Origin: Verrucomicrobiales bacterium
Lineage (GTDB): Bacteria; Verrucomicrobiota; Verrucomicrobiia; Verrucomicrobiales; Akkermansiaceae
Reading direction: 5' to 3'
Length of the DNA: 13,518 nucleotides
Assembly (NCBI GenBank): GCA_002729295.1
Contig: PBTU01000182.1
Coordinates: forward strand, 1-13,518
The translations under genes and the position numbers were made by a program. Every line of letters starts with the position of its first letter. Position 1 is the stretch's first letter. Shown here one piece after another: positions 1 through 8,200 of the stretch. The notes below the pieces were generated by a model. That model was not told the DNA's origin and searched no databases. It was given only the letters and a program-made list of their open reading frames with translations.

Positions 1-2
1 TC

Positions 3-848
3 ATCGGCACCATCGTTGATGCCAATGGCCTCATTCTCACCAAGGCGAGTGAGCTTGGACCCGACCTCACCGCCCGTTATAATGGCAAGACACATCCTGC
101 CGTTCTCCTCTCGACCGACGAAAAAAGCGACCTCGCTCTCGTTGGCATCGAAGCTTCCAATATGCCGGTGATCCAGTGGCACGAGGATATTCCCTCCTCG
201 GGCAGCCCACTGGCCGCACCAAAACTACTCAAGGAAACTACCTCTGAAATGCTCATCGAAGAATCCGCGCTTCTCGGGAACTTCATCGGCATTCAAAAAT
301 CAGGAACCCCCACCATTCATCAAACCAGCTCGGTCACCAGCCTGGGAGTCGTCACGGAACAGCTCGACAACGGCCTGCAAATCTCCGCCATCCGCTCCAA
401 ATCCTCCGCCAGCAAATCAGGCCTCACGGTTGGCGACACCATCGTCAATATTGACAAGACCAAAACCCCGACCCGATCCACCCTCACCAGTTTCCTTAAC
501 AACAAAGCTGTCGGTGACGAAGTTCAGGTCAACATCTCCCGCGGCGGCTCGACGCAGACTTTCGCTGTCACGCTGGAGTCCCCCGACCTGATGCCTCCGA
601 CCACTGGAATCTCGGCCAACTCGTCTATCCCCGTCATTCCCAGCGTCCGCCGAAGCCCTTTCCCCGACTGCCTTGTCCACACCATCTCTCTCAATGCTTG
701 GGACTGCGGATCACCCCTTTACGATCAAAACGGCAAGGCTATCGGCCTCAACATCGCCTCGGTCTCAGCCGGGAAAACCCTCGCTCTCACACCCAGGGAA
801 ATCCGCACCGCTCTCGAGCGCCTCCTCACAAACTCCCGCCAATTTTAA
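3..848 (+). CDS. HtrA-like trypsin/PDZ protein, 5' end outside window
   Basis: The frame is open from the first complete codon at 3 to TAA at 846-848, so 281 residues are visible and the N-terminus lies upstream of the window. The ATG at 162 is internal: codons before it match the paralogous gene downstream (shared TKASEL at visible residues 13-18, then D43 in a SDLALV motif). The visible part is a trypsin-like fold in which the catalytic His position is Ser (TKASEL against TAAH). A PDZ domain follows at about 113-192 (SKSGLTVGDTIVNID). Then comes an RRSPFP segment and DCGSPL, where Cys235 stands at the nucleophile position, followed by GKAIGLNIAS. This matches the C-terminal half of the next gene, so the missing part may hold an active protease domain. 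Probably exported and non-catalytic in the part seen. The fold assignment is fairly sure, the role is not. Confidence 0.85.
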   Translation: MGTIVDANGLILTKASELGPDLTARYNGKTHPAVLLSTDEKSDLALVGIEASNMPVIQWHEDIPSSGSPLAAPKLLKETTSEMLIEESALLGNFIGIQKSGTPTIHQTSSVTSLGVVTEQLDNGLQISAIRSKSSASKSGLTVGDTIVNIDKTKTPTRSTLTSFLNNKAVGDEVQVNISRGGSTQTFAVTLESPDLMPPTTGISANSSIPVIPSVRRSPFPDCLVHTISLNAWDCGSPLYDQNGKAIGLNIASVSAGKTLALTPREIRTALERLLTNSRQF

Positions 849-851
849 GCC

Positions 852-2990
852 ATGAAATTTCTCCTACCCTTTCTCTTTTCTCTCTCACTGGTATTGGGAC
901 AAACTCCCGAGGAACTCGACCGCACCCTCAAAAAACTCGCTCCCGACCTCGTTGCCTCCACTGTCGCCATCATGGTCGGACAAGGCTCTGGCTCCGGCGT
1001 CATCGTGACCGCCGATGGCCTTGTTATCACGGCCGCTCACGTCACATCGACCCCCGGAAAACAAATGAGCGTCCTCCTCTCCGATGGCCGCGAGCTTCCC
1101 GCCACCAGCCTCGGCGTCGATCACAATACCGATGGCGCCCTGCTCAAAATCAACGCTCCGGGACCATTTCCCTTTCGTCCCTACATCAAGGAAAAGAACT
1201 ACGAAGTCGGTGAATTTGCCATCGCTACCGGCCACCCCGGCGGACCAATCGTCGGCCGCCCCAGTCCGATCCGTCTCGGACGTATTATCGAAGCTGGCAC
1301 CAAAAGCGGATTCAACGACGCCATTACCACCACCGCGACCGTAATCTCCGGAGATTCGGGCGGCCCGCTCTACAATCTCAAAGGAGAGGTTATCGGCATC
1401 AACAGCAACATCGGCATGCCTTGGTCGGTAAACAAACACGTTCCCCTCCCCGCCATCGTCGAAAAATGGGACGAATTAATGAACAACGAAACCATCGGCG
1501 CAGCCCAGTCAATGACCCAGCAAACAGAATACTACTTCGACGAACCCTACGCTGGCCTACGCGAAAAATTTGAAGCCGCTCTTGAAAAAAATCCCGGGGA
1601 TCCATTCGCTGCCGAACTCCTCAAACACCCTCGACTTCTCGACCCCCACCACATGCAGGATTTCCTCGACCGCATCACCAGCGAAGAAAAAGAGGGGGAA
1701 ACTGTCGAAGAAATCCCGAAAGCACCGCGCTTTGGATTCACTCTCGATCTGACAGCTTCTTCTCCCAAAATCGCATCCATTCAATCAGGCGGCCCGGCTG
1801 AAAAAGCAGGACTCGCCAAGGGTGACGTCATCACCAGCGCCAATAACCAGGCCGTAAAAAGCCCTATCAGCCTCGCACTAAAGCTAAAAGCCAAAGCCCC
1901 GCTCACGCTTACCACTGCTAACAACAAAACAGCCACTCTTTCTCCCGAAGAAGTCCCCGCCCGACGCCACTTCCCGCAACCTATCGCAGGACTCATCTCA
2001 ATGATGATCACCAACGGCTCCGGTAAACAACCGGCTTCAATCCAGAAATCCAACCTCGAATTCCTCACTTCACTGAACGTGCTCCAGCAAGCATTGAAAA
2101 ATTCCGTTCTCGAAATCAAACGCGGCGATAAAACAGTCATTCATGCCACCGTCGTTTCCCCCACCGGACGCCTGGTCACCAAAGCATCCGAGCTTTCCAA
2201 ACCGGAAGAACTCCTCGCTCACTTCAAGGGGAAAACCTACCCCATCACCATCATCGGCACTGATAAGGCAACCGACATCGCCTTGATCAGTATCAACGCC
2301 GACGGCCTGGTCTCCGTCCGATGGGAGGAGGACGAACCCTCACCCGCCACTCTGGTTTTCTCCCCGCTTCCCGATGATATGGCTTATGGCGTCGTAACCC
2401 AACCTGCCCGTTCCGCCCCCAAGAAAGGATTTGAGAAGAACGTCTCCTCAAAAGAACCAAGCGCATACCTTGGTGTCAGTTTCTCGCCCGAAACCACTTC
2501 CGCTATCATCTCGGGTGTCGATCTCGACAGCCCGGCTGATAAAATCGGGTTCCTCGAAGGCGACGAAGTAATCAAGATGAATGGAAAATCCATCGACACT
2601 TCCGAGGAACTCGGCGAGGCCATCTCCAAACACGGGCCCGGAGAAAAGATCACCATCGTTGTCAAACGCGGCGACAAGGAAATCAAGCTCAAACCAATCC
2701 TCGATGTTCGTCAGGCCAAAGCCATCGGAACCTTTGACCGAACAGCCGCCCGCCGGGACGATTCGCTATCATCTCTCAGCGGACGGGGCGGAAAACTCAG
2801 CAAGCGTCGCAACGACTTCCCCCGCACCCTTTACCACGACCAGGTCTTGAAACCACAAAACTGCGGCGCTCCCCTGATCAATCGCAAAGGAGAAGTCGTG
2901 GGACTCAATATCGCCCGTGCCCTTCGCCATCGTAGCCTCGCCATCCCCGCGAAGACGGTCAACGAAGTGGCGAAGAAGCTGCGAAGGTAA
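852..2990 (+). CDS. secreted HtrA/Deg-like S1C serine protease with PDZ and degenerate second protease domain
   Basis: A 712-residue protein with a signal peptide (residues 1-17, ending LVLGQ). Domain 1 (about 35-205) is a trypsin-like protease with the full triad: His63 in TAAHV, Asp94 in HNTDGALL and Ser169 in GDSGGPL. A short helical linker leads to PDZ1 (about 293-365, GGPAEKAGLAKGDVI). Domain 2 (about 410-710) is again trypsin-like but broken: TKASEL puts Ser446 at the His position, Asp475 is kept, and NCGAPL puts Cys671 at the Ser position. PDZ2 (about 535-617, DSPADKIGFLEGDEVIKMNG) sits inside domain 2, between the Asp and Cys motifs. HtrA proteins are periplasmic proteases and chaperones; an active protease is inferred for domain 1 and a binding or regulatory role for domain 2. 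It starts 3 nt after the paralogous upstream gene and 2 nt before the propeller gene, so co-transcription is likely. No clear Shine-Dalgarno precedes the ATG. Confidence 0.92.
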   Translation: MKFLLPFLFSLSLVLGQTPEELDRTLKKLAPDLVASTVAIMVGQGSGSGVIVTADGLVITAAHVTSTPGKQMSVLLSDGRELPATSLGVDHNTDGALLKINAPGPFPFRPYIKEKNYEVGEFAIATGHPGGPIVGRPSPIRLGRIIEAGTKSGFNDAITTTATVISGDSGGPLYNLKGEVIGINSNIGMPWSVNKHVPLPAIVEKWDELMNNETIGAAQSMTQQTEYYFDEPYAGLREKFEAALEKNPGDPFAAELLKHPRLLDPHHMQDFLDRITSEEKEGETVEEIPKAPRFGFTLDLTASSPKIASIQSGGPAEKAGLAKGDVITSANNQAVKSPISLALKLKAKAPLTLTTANNKTATLSPEEVPARRHFPQPIAGLISMMITNGSGKQPASIQKSNLEFLTSLNVLQQALKNSVLEIKRGDKTVIHATVVSPTGRLVTKASELSKPEELLAHFKGKTYPITIIGTDKATDIALISINADGLVSVRWEEDEPSPATLVFSPLPDDMAYGVVTQPARSAPKKGFEKNVSSKEPSAYLGVSFSPETTSAIISGVDLDSPADKIGFLEGDEVIKMNGKSIDTSEELGEAISKHGPGEKITIVVKRGDKEIKLKPILDVRQAKAIGTFDRTAARRDDSLSSLSGRGGKLSKRRNDFPRTLYHDQVLKPQNCGAPLINRKGEVVGLNIARALRHRSLAIPAKTVNEVAKKLRR

Positions 2991-2992
2991 TC

Positions 2993-4189
2993 ATGTTGAA
3001 AGTCCTTTTACTTCTCCCTGGTCTTTTATGTGCCGCTCCCGAGTGGAGCGTCTGGCGCGGACCGGCGAGCGAAGGGAACTACGACCACGAAACGACTTGG
3101 AAACACGACTGGCTACCGACCGGACCAAAAACGCTCTGGCAGACCAAGGTCCACACCGGCTACTCCGGTATCGCGGTCAGTGAAGGGCGAGCCTACACTA
3201 TCGGGAATTCCGAAGGCGAAGACCTCATTCAATGCCTCAACATCGATACCGGAAAAATCATCTGGAACGAAAAGTATCCTCAGGATCTCGTGCCGAAATA
3301 TAATCCCGGCGGGCCCAATGCCCCACCCATTATCGAGGGTAAATGGCTCTATACTCTCAGCAAGCAAGGCCTCGTTTCCTGCCTCGACAAAGCAAGCGGA
3401 AAACCCAAGTGGCGTAACGATCTCGCCACCACTGCGATGGCACCCATGCCAACATGGGGATTTGCCTCCTGTCCTGTTCTCGTCGGGGAGCGACTCTTCC
3501 TCAACGTCAACGAATCGGGCGTCGCACTCGACAAGGAAACCGGAAAGCTCCTATGGAATTCTCCCCCCTCCCCCTGCGGATACGCTGCGGCCGTCCCATT
3601 CACCTGCCGCGACCGGGATGCCGCCGCGATCTTTGGCCACAAATCAATGCACGTCGTGTCCCAAGCCAGCGGCAAGGTTCTTTGGCAAGTGGATTGGCCC
3701 ACGAAGTATGGCGAAAACTCCGCCGACCCGCTCATCATCGACAACAAACTGTATCTCTCCTCCTGGTGGGGCCAAGGAGCCGCTCTCTTCGACCCCAATA
3801 AAGATTCCACCAAGCCAATTTGGACGAACAAGGAATTTCAAAACCATATCCAACCACCTGTTCTCTTCGAAGGTCATCTCTATGGCTTCGACGGCCCCGT
3901 TCACAAAAAGAAAATCAAAGGCTTCCTCCGTTGCGTCAATTTCGCCACCGGAAAAACTGTTTGGAGCAAACCCGACCTCAAGGGCTCCCTCATCCTCTCC
4001 AATGGAAAACTCCTCATCCTCTCCAACGACGGCTCCATCATCGCGGCGAAGGCTCAAAGCGAGGAATACCAGGAACTAGCCCGTCATTCCGGACTTGGCA
4101 GACGCACCTGGAGTCCCCCTGTCCTTCATCAAGGCCGCCTCTACGTCCGCGATGCCGATGGCACCGCAACTTGTCTCGACCTGCGATAG
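2993..4189 (+). CDS. secreted PQQ-like beta-propeller repeat protein
   Basis: A 398-residue protein with a short signal peptide (about residues 1-15, LLLLPGLLCAA), followed by WSVWRGP, an opening common in exported propellers of this group. At least five blade signatures of the form (T/S)GKxxW are visible (DTGKIIW, ASGKPKW, ETGKLLW, ASGKVLW, ATGKTVW), each preceded by a hydrophobic strand of the VxGxxLY type (such as LVGERLFLN and DNKLYLSS). This is the BamB/quinoprotein propeller fold. No quinoprotein dehydrogenase catalytic or haem c (CxxCH) motif is seen, so it need not bind PQQ; a scaffold or binding role is more likely. The start is well supported: AAGG at 2984-2987, within the last codons of the protease gene, sits 5 nt before the ATG, and the gap to that gene is 2 nt. 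This implies translational coupling and a function tied to the HtrA-like proteins, though the partner is unknown. Confidence 0.9.
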   Translation: MLKVLLLLPGLLCAAPEWSVWRGPASEGNYDHETTWKHDWLPTGPKTLWQTKVHTGYSGIAVSEGRAYTIGNSEGEDLIQCLNIDTGKIIWNEKYPQDLVPKYNPGGPNAPPIIEGKWLYTLSKQGLVSCLDKASGKPKWRNDLATTAMAPMPTWGFASCPVLVGERLFLNVNESGVALDKETGKLLWNSPPSPCGYAAAVPFTCRDRDAAAIFGHKSMHVVSQASGKVLWQVDWPTKYGENSADPLIIDNKLYLSSWWGQGAALFDPNKDSTKPIWTNKEFQNHIQPPVLFEGHLYGFDGPVHKKKIKGFLRCVNFATGKTVWSKPDLKGSLILSNGKLLILSNDGSIIAAKAQSEEYQELARHSGLGRRTWSPPVLHQGRLYVRDADGTATCLDLR

Positions 4190-4198
4190 CTACGAAGC

Positions 4199-4226
4199 TT
4201 GAAAAAGTCTCCGTGAACGATTTAAA
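4199..4226 (+). promoter_or_regulatory. weak candidate sigma70-type promoter before the TIM-barrel gene
   Basis: TTGAAA (4199-4204) and TTTAAA (4221-4226) are 16 nt apart, in the 56-nt gap before the TIM-barrel gene. The first matches the -35 consensus at 5 of 6 positions, the second the -10 at 4 of 6. Such matches arise by chance, and the gene could equally be read through from the propeller gene. Confidence 0.2.
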
Positions 4227-4245
4227 CACAAGGCTGCGTAAATTA

Positions 4246-5040
4246 ATGCCAATGTCTCCTCTCAAAATTCTTCTCTCCCTCTCTCTTCTTGCTTCTGCAT
4301 TCGCCGAACCTTTTCAGCCTAAGTTCTACGCCTTTCAAAACGGGGTCAACTTCAAGAACTCCGCAGCCACGCTCAAAGAGCTGGGCTTCGATGGCATCAG
4401 CCAGGTTCGAGCCCATCCCACCGGTTTGCCCAATCAAGTTCAGTCCTTCGAAGCAGCCGGACTAAAAGTCCTCAGCATCTATCTCAACGTCAACGATAAG
4501 CCCATTGAACCCGCCACCGTCCAAGCTCTCGCAAATCGTGACGCCCTCATTGAGCTCACCATTCAAAAAATGAGCCCGATGACCGTCGAGGCTGTTCGCC
4601 AAACCGCGGCAATGGCGAAAAACTTGAAGATCAAAGTCGCTCTCTATCCTCACCACGGGTTCGCCGTCGCCACCATGCCCCAGGCCATGGATCTCATCAA
4701 AAAGGTCAACCACCCCAATCTCGGCGTGATGTTCAACCTCTGCCATTTTCTGAAAAACGAAGATCCCAAAACTCTCGAAACAACGCTTGAAAAATCCGGC
4801 TCAAAACTCTTCGCAGTCAGCACATGCGGAGCTGATCTGGGGGGGGAAAGCTGGAACCAACTGATTCAGCCCCTGGACAAAGGCGATTTTCCCCAGGAAC
4901 GGCTGTTCAGGGCTCTGAACAGCCTGAAATTCAGCGGCCCCGTCGGCTTGCAATGCTTCGCAGTTAAGGGCGACAAGCATGATAACCTTCAGAAATCCAT
5001 GGCCGCCTGGAAGACGATTATTAGGAACTTAGCCAAGTAA
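4246..5040 (+). CDS. secreted sugar phosphate isomerase/epimerase-like TIM-barrel protein
   Basis: A 264-residue protein with a signal peptide (LLSLSLLASAFA, cleavage near residue 20). The rest resembles the xylose isomerase-like TIM-barrel (AP endonuclease 2) superfamily: ELGFDGI at 45-51 on an early barrel strand, YPHHGF (His136/His137), the signature FNLCHFLKNED (Asn164, His167) and a final GLQCF (Gln236) before an amphipathic helix. Glu103 in LIELT, a His of 136/137, His167 and Gln236 are the likely metal or substrate positions. Gln in place of the last Glu of classical isomerases suggests a variant site. Exported members are common in Verrucomicrobiota and Planctomycetota, mostly with unknown substrates. 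The frame stays open upstream into the propeller gene (from 3820), but the signal peptide fixes the start at 4246 or at the in-frame ATG 4252. The AAGG at 4230-4233 is a distant, weak ribosome site. It is 56 nt after the propeller gene, same strand. Confidence 0.85.
   Translation: MPMSPLKILLSLSLLASAFAEPFQPKFYAFQNGVNFKNSAATLKELGFDGISQVRAHPTGLPNQVQSFEAAGLKVLSIYLNVNDKPIEPATVQALANRDALIELTIQKMSPMTVEAVRQTAAMAKNLKIKVALYPHHGFAVATMPQAMDLIKKVNHPNLGVMFNLCHFLKNEDPKTLETTLEKSGSKLFAVSTCGADLGGESWNQLIQPLDKGDFPQERLFRALNSLKFSGPVGLQCFAVKGDKHDNLQKSMAAWKTIIRNLAK
4839..4846 (+). repeat. G8 homopolymer inside the TIM-barrel gene
   Basis: Eight consecutive G lie within codons for Leu-Gly-Gly-Glu near residue 200. 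Tracts of this length can slip during replication or be miscalled in sequencing. The frame is intact as given, because the downstream GLQCF segment and stop read normally. Confidence 0.9.
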
Positions 5041-5254
5041 GCACCTCGGCCCTTCATCGCTCAATTACCCCTTTGGGCCACTTCATCGAAATCAATTCGC
5101 ACAAAAATCATGCCGTTTTATGAAGCCTGACTAACTTCCTATCTAGTTTTCATACTTCAGATCTCATCAATATCATACAGCTACGATCTGGGGGATTAAT
5201 AACGTGTTCATCTGGTATTTTTCCAGCTATGAGCTTTTCGAAGAAAGCAGTCTT

Positions 5255-8200
5255 ATGAAGTCCGCTCTGATTATTCCATGCCTCTTGCTCCCCTTGTTCG
5301 GCCAGGTTCGCATCAACGAATTCATGGCTTCCAACACCCGCTCGGTGCCTGACATCACCGATTTTGAGGACTATCCCGACTGGATTGAGCTCCACAACCC
5401 CGGGGCCTCCGCCGTTAGTCTCGACGGCTATTATTTAAGCGATAACCCAAGTGATCGATTCAAGTGGGCCATTCCCGCCGGCGCGTCGATTCCAGCTGGT
5501 GGATATCTAATAGTCATCGCCGATAGTCAGGATGCTGCTCCCGGCGAAGACTTTCCGCGCGGATACTGGCCGTGGAAGGATTTTACTGTCGAAAAATATC
5601 ACACCAATTTTGGACTCTCCGCAGATGGTGAGTCTGTTGTTCTCACGCAAGCTGTCGGTGTCAACACCACCTCTTTCATTGCGGAAGCTGCCAATTGGAA
5701 ATATCTCGACGACGGCTCGGCCCAGTCCACCCAATGGCGTGCCCGCACCTACAACGATGCTCCTTGGGCTTCCGGCCCCGCCCCCTTGGGATACGACAAT
5801 GCCCCTGCCACTGAGATTTCCTTTGGCCCGGACAGTGGCTCCAAATACATCACCAGCTACTTCCGCCACACCTTCAACGTGGCAGATCCCACCATTTTCA
5901 CAGGACTCACCCTGCGTCTCCTCGTTGACGATGGCGCCGTGATCTATCTCAATGGCGAAGAACTTCTCCGCCAAAACATGCCCTCCGGCACCATCACCTC
6001 AACGACCCGCGCCCTCGACTCAATCGGAGGAAGTGATGAGACTGATTTCGACACCTACCAGCTTCCCCCATCGCACCTTGTCGCCGGAGACAATGTCATC
6101 GCCGTGGAAGTTCACCAATCTTCCGCCAACAGTAGCGACCTTGGCTTTGATCTCTCATTCGAGGCCTCCTCGTTCACCAGCGTCAACACCATCGATTCGG
6201 TCACTTACGGCAACTCCGTTACCGACATTTCCTATGGCCGCGATCTCACCACTCCGACCACCTGGCAACATTTCGTCGAACCCACTCCAGGCGCAGCCAA
6301 CACCACCAACACCGTCGCCAATATTCGCCTGACCAGTCTGTCAGCTTCCATCACTCCCACGGCCGGACTCTATACCAATCCGGAAAACATAGCCCTAAAC
6401 ACCCCGGCCGGAAACATTCACTACACTCTCGACGGAAGTGAACCCAATAGTAGCTCGCCGATTTACATGACGCCCATCGCCATTTCGACCACCACCATTG
6501 TGCGCGCCCGCGTCTTTGAATCCGGCAAAGTCCCCGGACCGATCGCCACATCAACCTACCTCTACGGAGAAATATTCAACGGTCTCCCCATCGTTTCGGT
6601 GGCCGCCGATCCCGAGACTCTCTTCGGCAATGATATCGGCATTTACGAAAATACTCACGAGCCTGTTACCTCTGGAATGAACGAAGTCTACAAGGGCAAG
6701 GACGCTCCTGGTCATGTGGAATTTTTCCCTCAAGACAGCAGTGAAGGGTTCGCTGTCAATGGCGGTATCCGTATCGGCGGTGAAAACAATTGGGGCAGCC
6801 ATGACCAAAAAGCTCTTAACATCTCTCTGCGCGGAAAATACGGCGACGACAATCTCAAATACGACCTCTTTCCCGGCAGCGGAATTCCGAACCACTCGGC
6901 CTTCACCCTGAGGGAAGGTGGTGACGACTGGGACGACGCGATGCTCCGCGACGGCATGTGGAACTCCATCGCCGAGGGATACCTCAATGCTGAGACGACA
7001 AATTTCCGTCCCTCGGTTGTCTTTCTCAACGGGGCCTACTGGGGCGTCTACAATATTCGATCCCGATGGAACGAGGAATGGCTCTTCGAAAAATACGGCG
7101 TTAGTAACGGCGAGTATGACCATGTCGGATACGGCCACTTCACCAGTGACGACACCACCCTCGGAGCAGAGGAAGGCGAAATCACCGAGTGGGTGGAGCT
7201 TCTCGACTTCATCGACAACAACGACATCAACACGCCCGCCGACTGGGTATTTGTCGAATCCCGCGTCGATCTTGATAGCTTCATCGACTTCATCGTGAGC
7301 GAAAGCTTCGCCAACAACACCAGCTGGAAGCACAACCGGGAGTTTTGGAAAGCCCACGCTCCTGGAAGCAAGTGGCGCTGGTTCCTCCCCGACATGGATC
7401 GCACTTTCAAACTAGACGACATTGATGAAAACGAGTTCGATTCCATGCTCCGCAATGACGCTCTTCTTGACCGTATCAAAAACCAACCAAAATTCCGAGC
7501 CCGCCTCGCCCAACGATACGCGGCCCATATTTCCACCACCTTTAATCCCACCCGCATCGCGGCTATCGTCGACGGACTTGGAAATCTCATCACCCCGGAA
7601 TTGGCCCGGCACGAGGACCGCTGGCCCGACAGTATCGACGCGGCCCAACAAGCTCGCAATCTTCAGGAAATTAAAGACTATACCACGCAACGATCCACAA
7701 GCGTGCATGCCGAAATTTCATCGGAGCTCGGCATCGGAACAGCGGTCGACATGACTCTTGCTGTGACCGGATCGGGATCCGTCCATCTTGCCGGAATCCC
7801 TCTGAGCCCCGGCGTCATTCCGATTTTCCCAAATCTGGATGCCACTCTCACTGCAATCCCCGCTCCAGGATTTCAGTTCGATTCTTGGGCTGGAATTTCG
7901 GGCGGAGAAACAACCACCCTGAATACCTCCGATGCCATCGCTATCACGGCCAACTTCATTCCTGCTTCCGGATCGGTCGTCGGAGGCACCTTGGCCTCCA
8001 ATACGACCTTCACTCTCGCAGGATCCCCTTACACCATCGGCGATGATCTCATTGTAGCAGGTGGCACTACACTCACCGTTGACGCCGGAGTAGAGATCAG
8101 AGTTAAAGCAAAGCGCAACATTCGCGTCATAGGCACCCTTAATATTCAGGGGACACTCGGATCGGAAATCACGCTCAATGGTTGCAATGGACAAACTTGG

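Noticed and set aside
162..848. A start at ATG 162 for the first gene
   Set aside because: Codons before 162 encode residues conserved with the paralogous gene (TKASEL and SDLALV), so this ATG is internal and the real start is outside the window.
3820..4245. Upstream extension of the TIM-barrel gene frame
   Set aside because: It overlaps the end of the propeller gene, its translation is Pro/Arg/Ser-rich and without domain features, and it would bury the clear signal peptide.
5048..5079. GGCCC...GGGCC inverted repeat after the TIM-barrel gene
   Set aside because: Only five pairs around a 22-nt loop and no T run, so a terminator is not supported.
5204..5254. GTG start at 5204 for the large lamin-tail/CotH gene
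   Set aside because: It would place a charged, aromatic 17-residue segment before a clean signal peptide that begins at ATG 5255. The G run at 5190-5194 is a possible ribosome site, so it is not excluded.
6551..7357. Antisense open frame of about 268 codons under the CotH domain
   Set aside because: It lies opposite conserved CotH motifs and has no signal peptide or recognisable motif; a shadow of biased codon use.
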